A stretch of DNA of 64,000 bases from contig NZ_LMPZ01000002.1 of NCBI RefSeq assembly GCF_001424025.1, forward strand, positions 1,478,702 through 1,542,701, given 5' to 3'. The stretch comes from Brevundimonas sp. Leaf363 (GTDB lineage Bacteria > Pseudomonadota > Alphaproteobacteria > Caulobacterales > Caulobacteraceae). The translations under genes and the position numbers were made by a program. The notes beneath the pieces were generated by a model, which saw nothing but the letters and a program-made list of their open reading frames with translations, made no database searches and had not been told where the DNA came from. This document shows, one piece after another, positions 59,596 through 64,000 of this stretch. Numbering within the stretch: the first letter of the stretch is position 1; each line of letters starts with the position of its first letter.

Positions 59596-61218
59596 CTAGG
59601 ACTTCTTCGGCGCGTGCTTTTGGCCTGTCCGGATGCGGCCAGAGCGTGAGACCTGACGGGCCCCGCCGCGCGCACCCTTCTGGATGGCCACGCTGGAGCC
59701 GGCCTTCTTGCTCGACGACGCCTTCACGCCGCTGATGACCCGAGGTTTGGCGACGCGCGCCTTCTTCTGTTCCAGCGCCTTGCCGGGCAGGTGTGACAGG
59801 GTCTCGGCCGCCTCAGCCTTGCGGACCTTGCGCGGGGCCGTCTTGGCGGCGCCCTTGAAACGCTCGGGTCCCGACTTGGCGCCGCCCTCGACATAGGGGT
59901 TGGCGCTGCCCGACTTCACCGTAAGGCGGATCGGCGTGCCGGGCAGGTCGAAGCTCTCGCGGATCGAGTTGATCAGATAGCGCTTGTAATGCTCGGGCAT
60001 GGCCTCGGCCCGGCTGGCCATCAGCACGAAGGTCGGCGGCCGCGCCTTGGTCTGGGCGATGTATTTCGGCTTGATCCGCTTGCCGTCGACGGCGGGCGGC
60101 GGGTGCCGCTGGGTCGCCATGGACAGCCAGGTGTTCAAGTCCTTCGTCTTCACCTTCACGGACCAGGTGTCGTAGGCCTTGAGGACGGCCGGCATCAGGC
60201 GATCGACGCCCTGCCCTGAATGGGACGACAGCACCACGAAGGGCGAGCCCTTCAGTTGCGGCAGCTTGTCCTCGGCCATCCGCTTCAGCGCCGCCATGCG
60301 CGACTGCGGCTCGTCTTCGAGGTCCCACTTGGACGCGACATAGACGAGGCAGCGGCCTTCCCTCTCGACCAGATCGCCCAGTTGCAGGTCCTGGGTGTCG
60401 AAGGCGTCGTCCTTGTCCATGACCAGCAGCACCACCTCGGCGAAGGTGATGGCGCGGATGGTGTCGGCGACCGACAGCTTCTCCAGCTTCTCCTGCACCC
60501 GCGCCTTGCGCCGCATTCCGGCTGTGTCGACCAGGCGGATGTTGCGGCCCTCGTACTCCCAATCCACGGAGATGCTGTCTCGCGTGATGCCGGCTTCCGG
60601 TCCGGTCAGCAGGCGGTCGTCACCGATCAGACGGTTGATCAGGGTCGACTTGCCGGCGTTGGGACGGCCGATGACGGCGATGCGGATCGGCTTGTCGGGC
60701 TCATCGATCTCTTCGATGAAGATGTCTTCGGACGCGGCCCGCAAGGCGGCGTACAGATCCGCCATGCCCTCGCCATGCTCTGCCGAAATGGCGACCGGCT
60801 CGCCGAAGCCCAGCGAATGCGCCTCGCCCACGCCGCCGCCCGAAGCATGGCTCTCGGCCTTGTTGGCTAGAAGGATGATCGGCTTGTGCTGGCGACGCAG
60901 TTGCTCGGCGAAGATACGATCCAGCGAGGTGACGCCCTCGCGCGCGTCCATCATGAACATGATGACGTCGGCGTCTTCCATCGCCAGCTCGGTCTGCTCG
61001 CGCATCCGCGCCTCGAGGCTTTCGTCGGTGACGTCCTCGTACCCGGCGGTGTCGATCAGCGTCAGATCCATGTCGCCGATGTTGCCGTCCGCATAGCGAC
61101 GGTCGCGGGTCACGCCCGGGCGATCGTCGACCAGCGCCAGGCGCTTGCCGACGAGACGATTGAACAGGGTCGACTTGCCGACGTTCGGGCGGCCGACGAT
61201 GGCGACTTTCAGGGCCAT
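59596..61218 (-). CDS. der: GTPase Der (EngA), with basic C-terminal tail
   Basis: Ribosome-assembly GTPase of 540 residues with two G domains. The first has GRPNVGKSTLFN (residues 8-19) and DTAGYED, the second GRPNAGKSTLIN near residue 180 and DTAGMRRKARVQEKLE. The KH-like domain ends around NPYVEGG. About 90 further residues (from AKSGPERFKG) are rich in Lys, Arg, Ala and Ser, ending GQKHAPKKS, a tail probably binding RNA. The starting gene order yfgM-bamB-der is that of E. coli. Confidence 0.95.
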   Translation of the reverse strand: MALKVAIVGRPNVGKSTLFNRLVGKRLALVDDRPGVTRDRRYADGNIGDMDLTLIDTAGYEDVTDESLEARMREQTELAMEDADVIMFMMDAREGVTSLDRIFAEQLRRQHKPIILLANKAESHASGGGVGEAHSLGFGEPVAISAEHGEGMADLYAALRAASEDIFIEEIDEPDKPIRIAVIGRPNAGKSTLINRLIGDDRLLTGPEAGITRDSISVDWEYEGRNIRLVDTAGMRRKARVQEKLEKLSVADTIRAITFAEVVLLVMDKDDAFDTQDLQLGDLVEREGRCLVYVASKWDLEDEPQSRMAALKRMAEDKLPQLKGSPFVVLSSHSGQGVDRLMPAVLKAYDTWSVKVKTKDLNTWLSMATQRHPPPAVDGKRIKPKYIAQTKARPPTFVLMASRAEAMPEHYKRYLINSIRESFDLPGTPIRLTVKSGSANPYVEGGAKSGPERFKGAAKTAPRKVRKAEAAETLSHLPGKALEQKKARVAKPRVISGVKASSSKKAGSSVAIQKGARGGARQVSRSGRIRTGQKHAPKKS

Positions 61219-61235
61219 AAGGCAGCCTTAGATGG

Positions 61236-61268
61236 AAACGGGCCCGGATGCGACTGCACCCGGACCCG
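61236..61268 (-). terminator. terminator-like hairpin between bamB and der
   Basis: On the minus strand CGGGTCCGGGTGC and GCATCCGGGCCCG form a 13-bp stem with two G-T wobbles and a 4-base loop (61239-61268), followed by TTTCC. It lies 27 bases past the bamB stop and 20 bases before the der start, so it could end or reduce transcription into der. The T-tract is only three long. Confidence 0.5.
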
Positions 61269-61295
61269 AAAGCGTTTCAGAATGTCGAGAGGATC

Positions 61296-62672
61296 TTACC
61301 GGATGCAGACCAGCTCGCCGCGGTCAGTGACGACATAAAGGGCGCCGTCGTAGGCCGAGGGCGCGATATAGGCCGCGCCACCCAGGTCGATGGTGGACTG
61401 GATCGCGCCGGTTTTGGGGTCGTAGGCCACGGCCTGGCCATCCGAGTTGACCAGCACAAGGCGGTTCGACGCCAGTATGGGACCAGACCACACCGGACGC
61501 ACCGTGCGGTCGAACAGGCCGAAATAGCCGCCCTCCTGACGAACGCGGCCCTCGTTCAGGTCGCGGGTCCAGTAGACCTGGCCAGTGTCGCGATTGACCA
61601 GGACCAACTGGGCCGACTTAGTCACCACATAGATCACGTCGCCCACCGGAAGCGGCGCGTTCACCCCGCCCACCGGCAGCTGCCATTTGGCTTGTCCCGA
61701 ACGCACGTCGATGGCCGACATGACGCCCGAGTGGCTGATCGCATAAGCAAAGCCGCGGCTGATCACCGGGCGGCCGGCGATGTCGCGGATCTCCGACAGG
61801 GCGCTGGTGCGGCTGGCGCGCGACAGGGTGGCCGACCACAGCGGCTGACCGTTGGTGGCTCGCAGCGCGATGAGCTCGCCCGAAGCGAACGGCGTGATCA
61901 CGGCGTCGCCGGTCACCGCGACGCTGGCGGCGCGCATGACACGCGCCGGCTCGATGATGCCGCGATAGGACCAGTCGGACTGGCCGGTGTTGGCGTCGAA
62001 GGCGATGATCTGGTCGTCAACGTCCACGGCGAAGACCCGCCCGGCGGCGAACGTCGGCGCGGTGTGAACCGGCGCGTCGGTCTGGGTACGCCACAGAACG
62101 GCGCCCGTGGCGGGGTCCAGCGCCGTCATCGAGCGATAGCCCGACGATACGAACAGCTTGCCGCCGCCGAGGGCGAGACCGCCGCCAAAGCCGCCGCGAT
62201 CACGACCTTCGCCGCGCACATTGGCCTTCCAGATCACGTCCCCGGTCGAGGACGACACAGCGGTAACGCCCGCTTCGCCGTCCATCACGTAGACGCGGCC
62301 GTCGGCAGCGACGACGGGCGACATCACCTGTTGGGTCCGCGAGGAGCCTTCGCCGATGCTGCGCTTCCAGGCGACAGAGAAGTTCGGCGCCGCGATGACG
62401 TGCTCGATGGCGTTCTCGGCGTTGCCGCCCGGCTGAGCCCAGCTGGTGACAGCCGTTGGGCCGGGCAGGAAGAAGTCACGGCCCGACAAGGCCGCCGACG
62501 GCGCCAGGGCCTGTTCGAACTCCAGCACCGAAACACGCTGGCCATCGGTGGCGACGGCCTCGGGGGCCGGGGCGCCGCCCATGCCGAAGGGCAGTCGCTG
62601 CCGCACGGACTGGCACGACGCGGCAGTGACGGCCAAGCCGCACACCAGGGCCAGTTTCAGCACTCGGTTCAT
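61296..62672 (-). CDS. bamB: outer membrane assembly lipoprotein BamB
   Basis: Lipoprotein of the BAM complex that helps insert beta-barrel proteins, 458 residues. ATG 62672 has AAGGA upstream. The lipobox is AASC (Cys20). The mature part is an eight-bladed beta-propeller with PQQ-like repeats (MDGEAGVTAVSSSTGDVIWKANVR, ALDPATGAVLWRTQTD, NRDTGQVYWTRDLNEG). It has no PQQ-enzyme active-site residues. The YfgM-like gene lies 20 bases upstream and der downstream, as in other proteobacteria. Confidence 0.92.
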   Translation of the reverse strand: MNRVLKLALVCGLAVTAASCQSVRQRLPFGMGGAPAPEAVATDGQRVSVLEFEQALAPSAALSGRDFFLPGPTAVTSWAQPGGNAENAIEHVIAAPNFSVAWKRSIGEGSSRTQQVMSPVVAADGRVYVMDGEAGVTAVSSSTGDVIWKANVRGEGRDRGGFGGGLALGGGKLFVSSGYRSMTALDPATGAVLWRTQTDAPVHTAPTFAAGRVFAVDVDDQIIAFDANTGQSDWSYRGIIEPARVMRAASVAVTGDAVITPFASGELIALRATNGQPLWSATLSRASRTSALSEIRDIAGRPVISRGFAYAISHSGVMSAIDVRSGQAKWQLPVGGVNAPLPVGDVIYVVTKSAQLVLVNRDTGQVYWTRDLNEGRVRQEGGYFGLFDRTVRPVWSGPILASNRLVLVNSDGQAVAYDPKTGAIQSTIDLGGAAYIAPSAYDGALYVVTDRGELVCIR

Positions 62673-62692
62673 CGGAACGTCCTTGAAGGCGA

Positions 62693-63457
62693 TCACTGGG
62701 CGGGTTGGGCGGCCGGCGCGGGCGCTGCGGCCGAACCGGGGGTCTGGGCCGGCGCGGCGGCCGGCGGCGGCAGGGCGGCTGCGGCGGCGACGATCGGCGG
62801 CAAGGCGCCCGTCGTCTTGTTGTCGATCATTTCGATCGCGGCCTGGGCCTGCTGACGAATGTTGTCGGGCACGTCCTGACCCAGTTGCAGCTGGACGAAG
62901 ATCTCGCGCGCTTCGGTGGTTTTGCCGTGCTGCAGACGGGCCATGGCCAGCGCGTGCTGGGCAAAGGCCCGGATCGGGCGGCCTTCCTTGACCAGGGGCT
63001 CCAGGCGCTTCTCGACATCGGCCAGCGGCGCGGTGTCCATCGCCAGCCAGGCGGCCTTCAGGCTGGCCACATCGCCGATGATCGGGCTGGGCGCGGCCTT
63101 GGCGGCTTCGTCGAACAGACGGATGGCCTCGGGAATGTTGTTCGCGGTCACGGCCAGTCCGGCCTGTTGCTGCAGAGCCAGCGAGCGATAGGCGCCGTTG
63201 CCCACTTTGGCGGACTCCTCAAACGCCGCCTTGGCGCCGGCGACATTGTTGGACTGCAAGGCCTCCATGCCGCGATCATAGGCTTCGGACGCCTTGTCGG
63301 CCTTGCCGTTCTGCATCGAGTCCCAGCCCCACCAGGCCAGGGCGGCGATCAGAGCGATCAGCAGAATGCCGCCGACAACAGGCAGCGCGGTGCGGGCAAG
63401 GCGCTTGTAGCGCTCGGAGCGAAGCTCCTCCTCGACCTGCTCGAAGACATCAACCAC
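62693..63457 (-). CDS. YfgM-like TPR protein, membrane-anchored
   Basis: Periplasmic TPR protein of 254 residues that in E. coli works with SecYEG and PpiD. I start at GTG 63457 (VVDVFEQVEEELRSERYKRL), since the longer frame adds an arginine-rich, non-conserved piece. A membrane anchor (TALPVVGGILLIALIAALAWWGW, about 25-47) is followed by TPR-type helices from KASEAYDRGMEALQSNNVAGAKAAF to HGKTTEAREIF. The tail (ALPPPAAAPAQTPG) is Ala/Pro-rich. Operon partner of bamB. Confidence 0.85.
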   Translation of the reverse strand: MVDVFEQVEEELRSERYKRLARTALPVVGGILLIALIAALAWWGWDSMQNGKADKASEAYDRGMEALQSNNVAGAKAAFEESAKVGNGAYRSLALQQQAGLAVTANNIPEAIRLFDEAAKAAPSPIIGDVASLKAAWLAMDTAPLADVEKRLEPLVKEGRPIRAFAQHALAMARLQHGKTTEAREIFVQLQLGQDVPDNIRQQAQAAIEMIDNKTTGALPPIVAAAAALPPPAAAPAQTPGSAAAPAPAAQPAQ

Positions 63458-63556
63458 GGAAACGTCGCCCCAAATTGCCCGGTATCGGACCAGCCCAGTA
63501 TCGAGCCGGCGGACCCTAGAGGGTCGCCGTCCGCCCCGCAACGCGCGGCACGGGCG

Positions 63557-64000
63557 TCACGCCGGCTTTTTGGAGAAGTAGGTTTCGACTTCGGCAGGAA
63601 AACGGCGGCTCTTTACGTCGGCGGCATAGTCCGCGACGGCGCGCGTCGTCTCGCCCCGCAGATCGGCATACCGGCGCACGAACTTGGGCGTCCAGTCGAA
63701 CAGGCCCAGCATGTCGGGCGTCACCAGGATCTGTCCGTCGCAGGACGAAGAGGCCCCTATACCGATGGTCGGCTTGTCGATGACCTCGGTGATCTCGCGC
63801 GCCAGCGATTCGGCCACGCCCTCGACGACCACGGCGAAGGCGCCGGCGTCTGAGGTCGCCTCGGCCTCGGCCAGAACGCGCAGTCGCTCCTCGTCCGTCC
63901 GCCCCTTGGCCTTGAACGCCCCGTCCGTCAGCACGGCCTGCGGACGCAGGCCGACATGGCCCATGACCGGAATGCCGCGCTGGACCAGATAGGCGATGGT
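63557..64000 (-). CDS. panB: 3-methyl-2-oxobutanoate hydroxymethyltransferase (partial)
   Basis: Makes ketopantoate from alpha-ketoisovalerate and methylene-tetrahydrofolate, the first step to pantothenate and CoA. The C-terminal part is visible: IPVMGHVGLRPQAV, FAVVVEGVAESLAREIT with the catalytic Glu, and TIGIGASSSCDGQILVTPDMLG, the PanB signature. The N-terminus lies beyond base 64000. Stop at 63557, 99 bases after the divergent-free gap to the YfgM-like start; both genes are on the minus strand. Confidence 0.95.
   Translation of the reverse strand, partial: TIAYLVQRGIPVMGHVGLRPQAVLTDGAFKAKGRTDEERLRVLAEAEATSDAGAFAVVVEGVAESLAREITEVIDKPTIGIGASSSCDGQILVTPDMLGLFDWTPKFVRRYADLRGETTRAVADYAADVKSRRFPAEVETYFSKKPA

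Overview
The window is dense, GC-rich bacterial chromosome from an alphaproteobacterium, most likely Caulobacterales and close to Brevundimonas. I judge this from a TonB-dependent receptor next to periplasmic peptidases, the gene orders surE-pcm-(OmpA)-nlpD, yajC-secD-secF and yfgM-bamB-der, and an alphaproteobacterial LexA box (GTTC-N7-GTTC) in front of uvrA. I had no database to confirm the genus. Most of the window is housekeeping DNA. Short overlaps (ATGA, GTGA, TGATG) are very common, so operons are easy to trace. The window edges cut tatD (left) and panB (right).

Layout. 1-3.1 kb: rlpA-tmk-holB-tatD (minus). 3.2 kb: tRNA-Ser(TGA). 3.4-7.0 kb: an AT-richer islet with an FkbM methyltransferase, a fucosyltransferase-like protein, a sulfotransferase and a GT61 glycosyltransferase, probably acquired surface-glycan genes. 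7.2-17.6 kb: a six-gene minus-strand run (TPR-sulfotransferase, TonB receptor, APC permease, amidohydrolase, S9 peptidase, M20 peptidase) that reads as a peptide uptake and degradation system. 17.7-22.0 kb: a promoter region with three dyad symmetries, then a Rieske oxygenase, a PYROXD2-like flavoprotein and a GH11 xylanase, facing a BetI-like TetR regulator. 22.1-25.7 kb: a PQQ dehydrogenase with an inserted cytochrome c, a second fucosyltransferase-like protein and a 38-residue membrane protein gene.

25.9-35.5 kb: pyrG, secG, tpiA (minus), then ppiD-like, trpE and SOS-controlled uvrA (plus). 35.5-38.2 kb: three tandem multi-pass membrane proteins of unknown role. 38.3-42.7 kb: trmFO, a 66-residue protein and an MpaB/DUF2236 protein, facing a squalene/phytoene-synthase-family protein, a DUF998 protein and a PuuD-like protein. 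42.8-50.4 kb (minus): secF-secD-yajC, nlpD-like, OmpA-like, pcm, surE, serS. 50.6-57.2 kb (plus): dnaB, alr, radA, cvpA, purF, VOC protein. 57.3-59.6 kb: a secreted beta-sandwich protein, an SDR and a DUF1206 protein. 59.6-64 kb (minus): der, bamB, a YfgM-like protein and panB.

Three intergenic palindromic REP-like elements (about 42.70-42.83, 48.81-48.98 and 52.10-52.21 kb) punctuate the housekeeping half. The observations most worth following up are the TPR-sulfotransferase/TonB-receptor/peptidase operon, the tRNA-adjacent glycan islet, an atypical insertion of roughly 45 residues in seryl-tRNA synthetase, the Rieske/PYROXD2-like pair with its candidate operators, and the short membrane-protein gene at 25.6 kb.
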